The position numbers and the translations under genes were made by a program. Shown one piece after another: positions 1 through 7,660 of a stretch of DNA of 64,000 bases. Positions within the stretch are counted from its first letter, which is position 1; each line of letters opens with the position of its first letter. Below the pieces are notes generated by a model that searched no databases, was not told the origin of the DNA, and saw nothing but the letters and a program-made list of their open reading frames with translations. This DNA comes from Thiomicrorhabdus sp. Kp2 (GTDB taxonomy: Bacteria; Pseudomonadota; Gammaproteobacteria; Thiomicrospirales; Thiomicrospiraceae), in NCBI RefSeq assembly GCF_000478585.1, contig NZ_ARWI01000001.1:744001-808000 (forward strand). The letters run 5' to 3'.

Positions 1-486
1 GCCAATGGCGAGTTTGATCAAGCCGTACAGATGTTAGGTGAAGCCTCTAAACTTAACGCCAATAACTTTCAAATTCATTTAGATTTAGTGCAAATGTATT
101 TACATACAGGCCATTTAGAAAACGCTAAAAATCTGTTTTACAAACTACCTGAAGAAGCGCAAAAAGACCCAAAAGGTAAAGAGCTAGACGGTATTTTGTA
201 TTTTTCTGAAGCTATCGCCAACTCGCCAGATATACAAACCCTGCAAGCAACCCTGGCAGAAAACCCAAATGACTGCACATCACTGCACTTTTTAGCAGGC
301 CTGTTAATGTTAAATGGTCAGGCAGAAAATGCGTTACAAACTCTATTAAAACTCTTTAGTATTGACCGTACTTTTGAAGACGGTTTACCGCAAAAGTCCA
401 TAATTAAAGCCTTTGAAATGCTTACTGCAAAAGCCCCTGAATTAGTTACAATGTACCGAAGAAAATTTCAAAGTTTATTGTATTAA
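1..486 (+). CDS. Thioredoxin/TPR protein CnoX (YbbN) family, C-terminal part
   Basis: The reading frame is open from the first base, so the N-terminal thioredoxin domain lies outside the window. What remains, about 161 residues, is a run of helical TPR-like repeats. It ends in a YRRKFQSLLY tail that closely resembles the end of E. coli CnoX/YbbN. Family members are chaperedoxins that hold unfolding proteins and protect their cysteines from over-oxidation, handing clients to GroEL and DnaK. The tail and repeat pattern are seen here; the function is inferred from the family. A cytochrome b561 gene follows 68 bases later. Confidence 0.75.
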   Translation, partial: ANGEFDQAVQMLGEASKLNANNFQIHLDLVQMYLHTGHLENAKNLFYKLPEEAQKDPKGKELDGILYFSEAIANSPDIQTLQATLAENPNDCTSLHFLAGLLMLNGQAENALQTLLKLFSIDRTFEDGLPQKSIIKAFEMLTAKAPELVTMYRRKFQSLLY

Positions 487-554
487 CATTCACCATTCAC
501 CCCCTTAAATTTAAAATCAAAGCTTATTTATTTGATTAAAAAAGGATTATAACC

Positions 555-1106
555 ATGCTAAAAAATACAGAACTCAACTACGGCGTAGTCTCTCGCGCTA
601 ACCACTGGCTCAGTGCCTTTTTATTTATTGGTCTAATTGCATTGGGAATGTATATGCATGAGATGGAAAAAGGGCCTGATAAATTTGCATTATATGACCT
701 ACATAAATCGCTCGGTATTGGCTTATTTATGCTGATGATGTTACGTTTAGTTTGGTTAAAAATCAGCCCTAACCCTGAACAATTGTCAAAAAATAAGTTT
801 GAACATATTCTTGGCCATGCGGTAAAAGGTATTCTTTACTTAGCCATGATTATGATGCCAATTTCAGGTTGGATTATGTCAACAACAGGTGGACATGATG
901 TGGCTTTCTTTAACCTATTTACCCTACCCGTTTTAATAGGTGAAAACGAGATGATCCATGAAATCGCTGAAGAAATTCACGGCACCGCAGGCACTCTGCT
1001 TATTGCCATCATCCTACTGCACGTTGCAGGCGCATTAAAACATCATTTAGTTTATAAAGACGCAACGCTATTACGTATGCTAGGTAAAAACAAAGAAGAA
1101 AAATAA
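555..1106 (+). CDS. Cytochrome b561 family protein
   Basis: A 183-residue inner-membrane protein with four hydrophobic segments. Histidines 17, 50, 142 and 156 sit at the positions expected for the two b-type haem ligand pairs. YodB/CybB-type proteins of this size move electrons between the quinone pool and an electron carrier; the partner is not evident here. The start is supported by an AGGA motif about 10 bases upstream. It is followed after six bases by a DUF5718 gene and then a DUF1415 gene, so the three probably form one transcript. Confidence 0.85.
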   Translation: MLKNTELNYGVVSRANHWLSAFLFIGLIALGMYMHEMEKGPDKFALYDLHKSLGIGLFMLMMLRLVWLKISPNPEQLSKNKFEHILGHAVKGILYLAMIMMPISGWIMSTTGGHDVAFFNLFTLPVLIGENEMIHEIAEEIHGTAGTLLIAIILLHVAGALKHHLVYKDATLLRMLGKNKEEK

Positions 1107-1112
1107 ACCGCT

Positions 1113-1967
1113 ATGAGTCATTATTCCATTAATAAATCAGACCTACAGAAAATGGTTGGTTTTGGCGTGGCTGGTAACTTTGCTGGCCATTTAGAACAAG
1201 CTGGAGAAACCCCAGATTTTGTGAATGTACAAACCGCTTCCACTAACGCACCCAAAGGCATTTTTCCCTATTATGTAACAGGGTCAAATAAACAAATTGG
1301 TGCATATCCACTCTCTTCAACCGAAATTCACTACCCTAAAAATCTAGACGATAATGCACATTTACAGGCCGAACCTGAAGTGTGCATTGTGTTTAATGTC
1401 AGTTATGACGACGGCAAAGTAACCCAACTCACCCCTAAAGCGTTTGCCGCCTTTAACGATTGTTCTATTCGAAAACCTGGGGCTAAAAAAATCAGTGAAA
1501 AGAAAAATTGGGGTGCGTCAACTAAAGGCGTTTCGCAAAACTTTATCGCTCTAGAACGTTTTGAAAAAGGCTGTGAATTAGACAACTTCCATATCGCCTC
1601 ATTTTTAAAACGTGATGGTCAAATACACACTTATGGAAAAGACAGTTCTGTACTGACCTACTCTTATTTTCATAAATTGCTTAAAGACTGGATGATTGAA
1701 AAGCTTAATCATCAACAAGATTCAGGCCCTTTAGAAAACCTACATCAAATATTGCAACAATCGGGTTACCCTAAAAACATCATCATCAGTTTAGGGGCAA
1801 CAACCTATACCGAGTTTGGCGAAACGGTGTTTTTACAACCTGGTGATGAAGTGGCCATTTATGTGTATGATGCCTCACAAAACAGTGCCGAGGATGTTTT
1901 TGCACATTTAACGGGTCAAAAAACCGAGCTTACAAACAGCTCAATATTGCAGCAAAAAATCGTTTAA
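1113..1967 (+). CDS. DUF5718 family protein
   Basis: A 284-residue soluble protein recognised as DUF5718. It starts six bases after the cytochrome b561 stop. An AEPEV acidic motif (Glu87, Glu89), a NWGAS segment and a late 'SLGATTYTEFGE…LQPGDEV' segment recall the metal-binding core and closing strands of the fumarylacetoacetate hydrolase fold. That resemblance is an inference from motif order, and no substrate can be proposed. No signal peptide or membrane segment is visible. Confidence 0.7.
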   Translation: MSHYSINKSDLQKMVGFGVAGNFAGHLEQAGETPDFVNVQTASTNAPKGIFPYYVTGSNKQIGAYPLSSTEIHYPKNLDDNAHLQAEPEVCIVFNVSYDDGKVTQLTPKAFAAFNDCSIRKPGAKKISEKKNWGASTKGVSQNFIALERFEKGCELDNFHIASFLKRDGQIHTYGKDSSVLTYSYFHKLLKDWMIEKLNHQQDSGPLENLHQILQQSGYPKNIIISLGATTYTEFGETVFLQPGDEVAIYVYDASQNSAEDVFAHLTGQKTELTNSSILQQKIV

Positions 1968-1996
1968 CAAATCTCTATCAAAAAACAGGAAACCCC

Positions 1997-2557
1997 ATGT
2001 CTAACCAAGAAAACCAAGCTATTTTAGATTCCGTTAATCAATGGTTAGACAAGGTTGTGATTGGATTAAACCTTTGCCCGTTTGCCTCAAAACCTTTTAG
2101 AGATAATCAAATACGTCTATCCGTTTCACAAAGCACCAGTGATGCAAATCTTTTAGAAGACCTGCAAACCGAGCTTAACTTACTGGCTGAAAGCAAACCT
2201 GAACACATTGAAACCACGTTACTGATTGTGCCCAATATGCTGGGCGATTTTTACGACTACAATGACTTTTTAGAATACGTTGATGCCTTAATTGAAGACA
2301 ACGAATGGCAAGGAATTTTTCAAGTAGCCACCTTTCACCCAAACTATCAATTTGGCGGCACCGAGCCAGAAGATGACGAAAACCTAACCAACCGAGCCCC
2401 CTACCCAATATTGCATCTATTGCGTGAAGCCAGCCTAGAAAAAGCGATAGAACACTACCCAAATCCAGAACTCATTCCAGAACACAATATAGAAACCGTG
2501 TGTGGTTTAAGCCAACAACAAAAAGTGGCTTTGTTTCCTTACCTATTTTCAAAGTAA
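1997..2557 (+). CDS. DUF1415 family protein
   Basis: A 186-residue soluble protein matching DUF1415, with the conserved early GLNLCPFA motif and a central FHPNYQFGG motif. No biochemical role is established for the family. It is the last gene of the short rightward cluster that begins with cytochrome b561. An AGGAA motif lies just upstream of its ATG. A 48-bp repeat beginning with CCAGGCCTGG starts at the base directly after its stop codon. Confidence 0.75.
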   Translation: MSNQENQAILDSVNQWLDKVVIGLNLCPFASKPFRDNQIRLSVSQSTSDANLLEDLQTELNLLAESKPEHIETTLLIVPNMLGDFYDYNDFLEYVDALIEDNEWQGIFQVATFHPNYQFGGTEPEDDENLTNRAPYPILHLLREASLEKAIEHYPNPELIPEHNIETVCGLSQQQKVALFPYLFSK

Positions 2558-2605
2558 CCAGGCCTGGCATGCCCTGTGACCATCTAAATTTTGTGAGCAT
2601 AGGGT
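2558..2605 (+). repeat. 48-bp dispersed repeat, copy A
   Basis: Begins with the palindrome CCAGGCCTGG, continues with CATGCCCTGTG, and ends in a conserved TATGAG/GTGAGC-ATAGGGT block. The copy at 8183-8230 (opposite strand) has the same length and matches at 39 of 48 positions. A third partial copy of the 3' end lies at 33135-33150. Two copies begin at or within a few bases of the 3' end of a gene read in the same direction. Confidence 0.7.
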
Positions 2606-2631
2606 TGTTTTGTTTTTAACTGTTTTTTAAT

Positions 2632-2678
2632 AGCCAACTTGAGCTGTAAAACGGCTCTTATTTATGCGCTTGTTAGGT
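2632..2678 (-). other. attC-like recombination site, LysE cassette
   Basis: Read on the minus strand it opens with ACCTAAC, a perfect RYYYAAC box holding the LysE stop codon. It closes with GTTGGCT, one mismatch from GTTRRRY. Between them GAGCCGT and ACAGCTC can pair. At 47 bp it is short for an attC site. It is the left end of the cassette series. Confidence 0.65.
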
Positions 2679-3293
2679 TTTAGCAATTAAGTACCCGCCC
2701 GCTCCTAACATAAAACACCCTGCTGTTTTTCTAGCCAACTTATCTATATTTTTGCTTGTTGTAAGGGTAACAATTTTAGCGGCTGAGAACACATATAGAA
2801 TCTTTACACTACCAAGGCTGATAATCATGACAGAGATTATAATTAAGACATCTGAAGTTTGTAGCGTTGACAGATTAACAAATACAGGTAATAAGCTTGC
2901 GTAAAAAATAATTGCTTTAACATCGCCCAGTGTCAAAACAAAACCAGCAATAAAACTTGTAACTATATTTTGTTTTTTTACCGTTTTATCTACTGTTAGT
3001 GTGCTCGTGCCTTTGTAAGTGATTAGGTTATAGCCAAGCCAAAGAAGATATGCGGCACCAAGATATTTCACAATCACAAATAAACCACTCATTGTTTCCG
3101 CCACAACCGATAAGCTAAAAATAGCAAGCAAGATAAATACTAAATCGCCCAATATAATACCAGCAGTTACCGCAATACCGTCCGCCACGCCTAATATAGC
3201 CGAACGTGTAACCACCAAAGCAACACTTGCACTGGGTAAAACTGCAAGTGCAAGCATGGCGCCGAATAGTGCAATAATATCAATAATGCTCAT
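2673..3293 (-). CDS. LysE/RhtB family amino-acid exporter
   Basis: A 206-residue membrane protein with about six hydrophobic segments. The early 'LPSASVALVVTRSAILG' and 'GDLVFILLA' segments are typical of the LysE/RhtB exporter family, which pumps amino acids or their analogues out of the cell. The substrate cannot be told from sequence. Its TAA stop lies inside the attC-like site at 2632-2678, and another attC-like site precedes it at 3305-3361, so it is a gene cassette. It has no promoter of its own that I can recognise. Confidence 0.8.
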   Translation of the reverse strand: MSIIDIIALFGAMLALAVLPSASVALVVTRSAILGVADGIAVTAGIILGDLVFILLAIFSLSVVAETMSGLFVIVKYLGAAYLLWLGYNLITYKGTSTLTVDKTVKKQNIVTSFIAGFVLTLGDVKAIIFYASLLPVFVNLSTLQTSDVLIIISVMIISLGSVKILYVFSAAKIVTLTTSKNIDKLARKTAGCFMLGAGGYLIAKT

Positions 3294-3304
3294 TATTTTT
3301 ATTA

Positions 3305-3361
3305 ACCCAACATTTATAAACTAGCTACTAGCGACCGTTATAATTAACCAGATAGTTAGAT
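3305..3361 (-). other. attC-like recombination site, DUF2157-like cassette
   Basis: On the minus strand it opens with ATCTAAC and closes with GTTGGGT. Both are perfect matches to the attC outer boxes (RYYYAAC and GTTRRRY), 57 bp overall. The inner part is AT-rich with an ATTATAA/TTATAAAT pairing. It starts six bases after the stop of the gene at 3368-4396. Confidence 0.75.
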
Positions 3362-3367
3362 GCAATT

Positions 3368-4396
3368 TTATGCTTTTGCCTCTAACAGTTCTCGTAACGT
3401 AACTGGCAGTAATGAACGCAACTTTTTAGTGATAGTTTGCTCATGCTTCTGCCAAAGAACTCCTAAATAAACAATACCAAGTCCAATAGCACTTAATGCA
3501 ACGGGAAATAGCCAACTGTCTCTAAATACATCAGATGCTAAATAACCTAGATAGCCACAGCTGCCAATAGCACCAAAAACCACAAAAACTCTACGTATTA
3601 ACAATACACCTACACCAATCATAAGCAGGTTAATGCAGAAATACATAAATTTAGACAACTCACTATCAGAGTGCAAAGAAGATAAACCGCCCCAGAAAGC
3701 AATAACACCAAAGATATAAATCCAAAAAGCATAATCCGCCTTTTTGTATGACCTTATATCAACCCAAAAAGCCAAACCTATCATTAACAACCCCGTATAT
3801 AACGAGACCAATTTTCTCAATTCCCATGCAATATCACCACCTGAAATCATCGCTGTAATATCCATAGACATATACCAAAGGGTTACTGCAATAGGCATAA
3901 TCAAAAATGGAAACTTGTACCTCCAAGCAATAATAACCCCAACAGCTAATGTGCCTAGCTCCATATAAAGCCAATGCCACTTTATGTATCTATGATAATC
4001 CCTATACACACTCTCACCAGGCCAAACACCCAACCACTGCTGAAGGCCATAAATTGCTAACGGGGACAAACAAACCACAAATGTCGCGCTAATACCCGCA
4101 GGAATGTTTAGATTCTTAGCCAAGAAAATATTGGTGAGTTTTAAGCCAATAACAGCATAAAGAATAGAAATGAAAAATATACCAACACCCCCAAATGCCT
4201 CCCAGCCCAAATTCATAAAAAGAGTCATCGCTCCAATAGCAATCAACCCACCCAAATAGTAAAGTACATGGGTAAATGTAAATTTAGGCACATCTTGATC
4301 TTGAGCAATCAAATACCTATAAAGAGTCTCGGCCTGCTCAGAAGAAATAATTTTTTCAGTAGCAGCATCCTCTAATCTTTTCTTTGTTACATCCAT
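3368..4396 (-). CDS. Polytopic membrane protein, DUF2157-like
   Basis: A 342-residue protein with a short soluble helical N-terminus of about 40 residues, then roughly ten hydrophobic segments. It ends in a basic tail (LRSLLPVTLRELLEAKA). The arrangement resembles DUF2157 membrane proteins, for which no function is known; the assignment is tentative. It sits in the cassette array with attC-like sites at 3305-3361 and 4419-4476 on either side, in the same leftward direction as its neighbours. At over 1 kb it is long for a cassette gene. Confidence 0.6.
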   Translation of the reverse strand: MDVTKKRLEDAATEKIISSEQAETLYRYLIAQDQDVPKFTFTHVLYYLGGLIAIGAMTLFMNLGWEAFGGVGIFFISILYAVIGLKLTNIFLAKNLNIPAGISATFVVCLSPLAIYGLQQWLGVWPGESVYRDYHRYIKWHWLYMELGTLAVGVIIAWRYKFPFLIMPIAVTLWYMSMDITAMISGGDIAWELRKLVSLYTGLLMIGLAFWVDIRSYKKADYAFWIYIFGVIAFWGGLSSLHSDSELSKFMYFCINLLMIGVGVLLIRRVFVVFGAIGSCGYLGYLASDVFRDSWLFPVALSAIGLGIVYLGVLWQKHEQTITKKLRSLLPVTLRELLEAKA

Positions 4397-4418
4397 AAAT
4401 ACCCTCTATATTGAAACC

Positions 4419-4476
4419 AACTAACGTTTGAGCTCAGCCGCCACTTTTAGCGGTCGGCTGTAGTGTTTTGTTATGC
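4419..4476 (-). other. attC-like recombination site read through by a gene
   Basis: On the minus strand it runs from GCATAAC to GTTAGTT, 58 bp. Inner arms CAGCCG-A-CCGC and GTGG-CGGCTG pair with one unpaired A, the kind of extrahelical base that sets attC strand choice. The C-terminal residues NKTLQPTAKSGG of the upstream gene are encoded inside it, a hallmark ending of cassette proteins. Confidence 0.85.
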
Positions 4477-5012
4477 TCTGGCTCGACAAGGTTTTTGACC
4501 ATTTGGTCATATGATTGTTCTTTAATTTGGAAAGCAAGAAATACAGAACTAAGTACCAGGAAAACAAAGCCTGTGATTGAAATACCTTTGTCACCAAAAG
4601 CAAACAAAGCCCAAGAGAGTATAGCCATAAAACTAAAAAAGATGATGGATAGCCTGGTGAGCCATCTGTCGAAAATTTTAAAGGTTTTATTTTTAGCAAT
4701 TTTTGTATATTTGAATTCACCATTTGTGTATGAAACTAACCCTGGTGTTCTTTTTAAAGAGTAAATTATCTTCGAACATTCATCATTGTTTACAAGTTTT
4801 TTAATATCTTGATAGTTCATTCTTAGGCCATGAATTAACCTGAACAACTCCGTAACGGCATGAACTCTATCTTTGGCTAAAGCATCTTCAAATTTTTCTA
4901 AAAGTTCAGCCTTGAGCTTTCTAGTTTGTCCAATGTTAAAGAAAACTAAAGCAACTGTTCCTAGTGATGAAATTAACCCAAATACAACTTTTAAAATTGT
5001 TTCAAAATCCAT
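4434..5012 (-). CDS. Cassette-encoded membrane protein of unknown function
   Basis: I do not recognise this 192-residue protein. It has an N-terminal hydrophobic segment (about residues 6-26), a charged helical middle, then two further hydrophobic segments (about 118-165). Its last residues, NKTLQPTAKSGG, are a by-product of reading into the attC site. The start is supported by AAAGGATTTAA just before the ATG. The cassette itself begins with TTATGCC directly after the preceding recombination point, so almost no leader is present. Confidence 0.65.
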   Translation of the reverse strand: MDFETILKVVFGLISSLGTVALVFFNIGQTRKLKAELLEKFEDALAKDRVHAVTELFRLIHGLRMNYQDIKKLVNNDECSKIIYSLKRTPGLVSYTNGEFKYTKIAKNKTFKIFDRWLTRLSIIFFSFMAILSWALFAFGDKGISITGFVFLVLSSVFLAFQIKEQSYDQMVKNLVEPEHNKTLQPTAKSGG

Positions 5013-5026
5013 TTAAATCCTTTAAG

Positions 5027-5217
5027 GCATAACGGGGGGGGGCGATAACCTGCATGGCTTCGCGCGCTAAAAATTTTAATTTTTGGGGCATGGAACACGT
5101 CAGGTTGATTGGCTTGTTAGGCTGCCGCAGGCGGCCTCACTAGCCAATTTATTATCGCCACCCCGTTAAGCTGACCCGCCGCGTCTTAGCACGGTCGGGT
5201 TGAGTGAGTTGTTAACT
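5027..5217 (-). other. Composite attC-like region with nested hairpins
   Basis: On the minus strand three boxes like the attC opening occur (AGTTAAC 5211-5217, GCTTAAC 5165-5171, GCCTAAC 5116-5122), but only one clear closing box, GTTATGC at 5027-5033. The first ~45 bp align with the attC at 5994-6054 and then diverge exactly at the G where recombination would occur. The remainder is bounded by AACGGGG-T-GGCGATAA and its complement at 5031-5048, forming a large hairpin. Confidence 0.6.
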
Positions 5218-5979
5218 GAAGTCGATTTTAGTTGGCGGCCCCCGCATAATTTGACCAGAGCCAGACCCAAACCTTCTAGGAACAGTTTCAGGTTCAAGAC
5301 AATTTCTCCAAATTTCCTTTGCTTCATCGACAGTTATTTGATTTGTAATTATTGAAAACTCAACAAATCTCTTTATTAGCATTCCTAACACAGCATAGGA
5401 AAATGAAATGACATGTGGTAATGCGTAATCGGTGTCATATTTCCTAAAGCCATCATAGGCCAAGTTATCATCTTTACCGAGCATGTAGCTCATAAGTAAA
5501 GCCCTATAAGTCCGGTGTGTGTACTTACTCAAATCACGATACACTGAACGTAGTCTTTCAAACTTATCTTCGCCTTGGTGCTTTTTAATAAACTCTCGAC
5601 AGACCCGATGAGGTATAACTTCATCTTTGTACCATTTTTCTAAATTTGTTCGAGATTTTAATCCAGCCTGAGAAAAATACAAAGATGCATCCATAGTTTC
5701 AATTACATCACGAAACAGACGGGATGCTATACGATGTCGTTTTTCACCAATAAGCATTAATCCTTCGTATAAAGCACTTAGCGAGTCTACTTGTAATAAC
5801 CATACAGCTTTTTCAACGGATTTGTCTTCTCGTGAAAAACTATGGTTTAACTTAGAGTAGTGAAACTTCAAGTCTTCTAAAACAGCCTGTGCTTCTCTAG
5901 AAAATTGTTCTTGACCGCCATATTCATATGGCTCGGAAAAAGCCTCACTAGGTTCTCTTTCCCATACAAAACTTGTCAT
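5212..5979 (-). CDS. Cassette-encoded helical protein, possibly HEPN-like
   Basis: A 255-residue soluble, mostly helical protein that I cannot name. A 'YRDLSKYTHRTY' segment near residue 150 contains Arg-x6-His. That spacing occurs in HEPN domains (Rx4-6H), many of which are RNases or the antitoxin/toxin half of defence modules. This is a weak motif-level inference. The C-terminus is Gly/Pro-rich and its stop lies in the attC opening box. Cassette borders lie on both sides. Confidence 0.55.
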   Translation of the reverse strand: MTSFVWEREPSEAFSEPYEYGGQEQFSREAQAVLEDLKFHYSKLNHSFSREDKSVEKAVWLLQVDSLSALYEGLMLIGEKRHRIASRLFRDVIETMDASLYFSQAGLKSRTNLEKWYKDEVIPHRVCREFIKKHQGEDKFERLRSVYRDLSKYTHRTYRALLMSYMLGKDDNLAYDGFRKYDTDYALPHVISFSYAVLGMLIKRFVEFSIITNQITVDEAKEIWRNCLEPETVPRRFGSGSGQIMRGPPTKIDFS

Positions 5980-5993
5980 TTAATTACTCAAAT

Positions 5994-6054
5994 AGTTAAC
6001 GTTTAAGCTAACCAGCCGTGCGTTAGCGCGGTCGGGTTAAGTGAATTGTTAGCT
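5994..6054 (-). other. attC-like recombination site, rightmost complete one
   Basis: On the minus strand it runs from AGCTAAC to GTTAACT (61 bp), with inner arms AACCCGACCG and CGGCTGGTT. It aligns well with the first half of the composite site at 5165-5217, so these two sites belong to one attC family, while the three to the left differ. The stop of the gene at 6049-6534 lies in the opening box. Confidence 0.75.
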
Positions 6055-6534
6055 GTTTTTACGACTATCATATGTTTCCATTTTTTCATAAGCTGATGAA
6101 TATTCGATTATCAAGTCTAATTGATCAATTTTCTTTTCAATGCTTTCAACGACTTCATCCGATTCTGCGGGAAATGTTACTGACAATAATACTTCGGATT
6201 CCTTTTCAGACATTGCGTATTCTTCACCTAGAATAGTTCTTATTGAGTTCTTTGCCCATTCCCCTAGAGCAGCATTAATAGCTGCATCAGGTTCACATTC
6301 TTGGCCTTTATAATAGATTTGAAATTTATTTATGAATGCTGGACCTAATCCATTGTTTTTTAATAACACTTGCAGGCGGGCTAGATTGTTATTTCTGTCT
6401 TTTGTAGTAAATGTGAAGAGATGTGGTTTTACACTTAGGCGATTGTGTGCACGCTGAATGTATGTTTGCCAAATAGTAAAAACTAATGCACATAACGCAA
6501 TTATTAAAGAAGATATTGATACCAAAATTTCCAT
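6049..6534 (-). CDS. Cassette-encoded single-pass membrane protein, unknown
   Basis: A 161-residue protein with one N-terminal hydrophobic helix (about residues 3-23) followed by a soluble domain rich in beta strands and a charged C-terminal helix. I do not recognise a family. It is the first cassette of the leftward array. Its upstream border is a lone GTTAGCT box (6557-6563 read on the minus strand), and no integrase gene follows to the right. Confidence 0.6.
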   Translation of the reverse strand: MEILVSISSLIIALCALVFTIWQTYIQRAHNRLSVKPHLFTFTTKDRNNNLARLQVLLKNNGLGPAFINKFQIYYKGQECEPDAAINAALGEWAKNSIRTILGEEYAMSEKESEVLLSVTFPAESDEVVESIEKKIDQLDLIIEYSSAYEKMETYDSRKNS

Positions 6535-6563
6535 GTTTTTACTACTACCTTATAAAAGCTAAC

Positions 6564-6842
6564 ATTTACTATTGCCTTGTTATTTTGTATTGAGATGCTT
6601 TTTGAGTTGTTTTGACTTTGTATTGGCTAGGCCTGCTGTTTTGACAGGTTGTGTGATATTACCTGTATTTTCTGTCATCATAAAAAGCATCTTTATAGAT
6701 AATACACCATCAAAACCATCCCTGCTAGTTTAAGTGCGTAGTCTATTGCGTTTGTTGATTATTTGCTATTGCCCCGCCCTTTTCGTAACGTTTGTTGTTT
6801 TGTGCTAAGATGCCCTTTTTTTAATTAACAGGACTTTTTAGT
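6564..6842. other. Intergenic stretch between cassette array and fklB
   Basis: No open frame or integrase remnant is visible. It holds nested inverted repeats: ACAGGT at 6644-6649 with ACCTGT at 6661-6666, inside TGACAG at 6642-6647 and CTGTCA at 6672-6677. The fklB promoter lies at its right end. Confidence 0.5.
6803..6811 (+). promoter_or_regulatory. Extended -10 promoter for fklB
   Basis: TGCTAAGAT fits an extended -10 element (TGnTAnnAT). No good -35 hexamer is present 17 bases upstream. The ribosome-binding site AGGA lies at 6830-6833, ten bases before the ATG at 6843. Confidence 0.4.
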
Positions 6843-7463
6843 ATGTCTCATAACTACACAACATCTTCTGACATTGTCAGTTACGGAATTGGTCGTCAAA
6901 TGGGTGATCAGTTGGCTTCTGACCCTTTTGAGGGTGTGAATGCTGAGGCGGTTGCCGCAGGTGTGCTTGATGCACTTTCTGGTGTGGCTAGCCCGATTGA
7001 TGATGCGGGTTTTGCAAAAGCATTTCAAGAAATCAATGATATTATGCAGGTAAAACAAGCTGAAAAAGCCCAAGCGGCAGCGGCTGAAGGTGAAGCCTTT
7101 TTAGAAGAAAATGCTAATAAAGATGGCGTAGTTGTTACCGCTTCTGGCTTGCAATATGAGATTATTACCGAAGGAAATGGCGAAAAACCTACGGCTGAAT
7201 CTACGGTTTCTACCCATTACCACGGTACTTTAATTGATGGTACGGTGTTTGATAGTTCTGTTGAACGTGGTCAGCCTGCGGAGTTTCCTGTTAACCGTGT
7301 TATTGCGGGTTGGACTGAAGCGTTACAGTTAATGCCTACAGGTTCTAAATGGCGTTTATATATCCCTCAAGAATTAGCGTATGGCGCACAAGGTTCAGGT
7401 GGAAAAATCGCCCCTTATTCTGCATTAATATTTGATGTAGAGCTTTTAGAAATTGTTGCTTAA
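6843..7463 (+). CDS. fklB: FKBP-type peptidyl-prolyl isomerase FklB
   Basis: 206 residues, the same length as E. coli FklB. The N-terminal half is helical and serves for dimerisation in this family. The FKBP catalytic domain starts near residue 100, with GLQYEIITEGNG, VSTHYHGTLIDGTVFDSS, and AYGAQGSGGKIAPYSALIFDVEL typical of the active-site strand and the 80s loop. It speeds cis-trans isomerisation of prolyl bonds. No signal peptide is visible, so it should be cytosolic, although related FkpA is periplasmic. It is transcribed alone. Confidence 0.92.
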   Translation: MSHNYTTSSDIVSYGIGRQMGDQLASDPFEGVNAEAVAAGVLDALSGVASPIDDAGFAKAFQEINDIMQVKQAEKAQAAAAEGEAFLEENANKDGVVVTASGLQYEIITEGNGEKPTAESTVSTHYHGTLIDGTVFDSSVERGQPAEFPVNRVIAGWTEALQLMPTGSKWRLYIPQELAYGAQGSGGKIAPYSALIFDVELLEIVA

Positions 7464-7493
7464 TTAACGGTTTGTCGCAGTACAGTCATTCAG

Positions 7494-7526
7494 GCAGAGC
7501 ATTAAGCTCTGTCTGCTCTCCTTTTT
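7494..7526 (+). terminator. Terminator after fklB
   Basis: CAGAGC (7495-7500) pairs with GCTCTG (7506-7511) across an ATTAA loop. A CTTTTT stretch follows after about ten bases, so the U-tract is displaced and the terminator may be weak. Confidence 0.45.
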
Positions 7527-7611
7527 ATATTTCCCCACCTCCTTTTCCGAAACTAGCTCAAACTTAGTTCAGACTAAGCTCCACCTATATACAAAGTCAT
7601 TTACCTATTAA

Positions 7612-7621
7612 CCAGGCCTGG
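7612..7621. repeat. Iterated palindrome CCAGGCCTGG
   Basis: Exact copy, extended to ACCAGGCCTGGT, in the leader of the thioredoxin-fold gene, about 40 bases before its ATG. A second copy follows only 81 bases later inside that gene. Confidence 0.85.
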
Positions 7622-7660
7622 TAAGATAGAACCACGTTTATCATCTTAAGGTTCTCTGTT

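Noticed and set aside
4421-4764. Extra frames overlapping the cassette gene at 4434-5012
   Set aside because: They lie on the same DNA in other frames, lack ribosome-binding sites, and the 192-residue frame fits the cassette border better.
6564-6842. Search for an integrase or attI next to the cassette array
   Set aside because: No open frame of suitable length and no recognisable tyrosine recombinase motif. Only a lone GTTAGCT box remains, so no integron platform is claimed.
6825-7073. Minus-strand frame over the start of fklB
   Set aside because: It is the reverse of well-conserved FklB codons.
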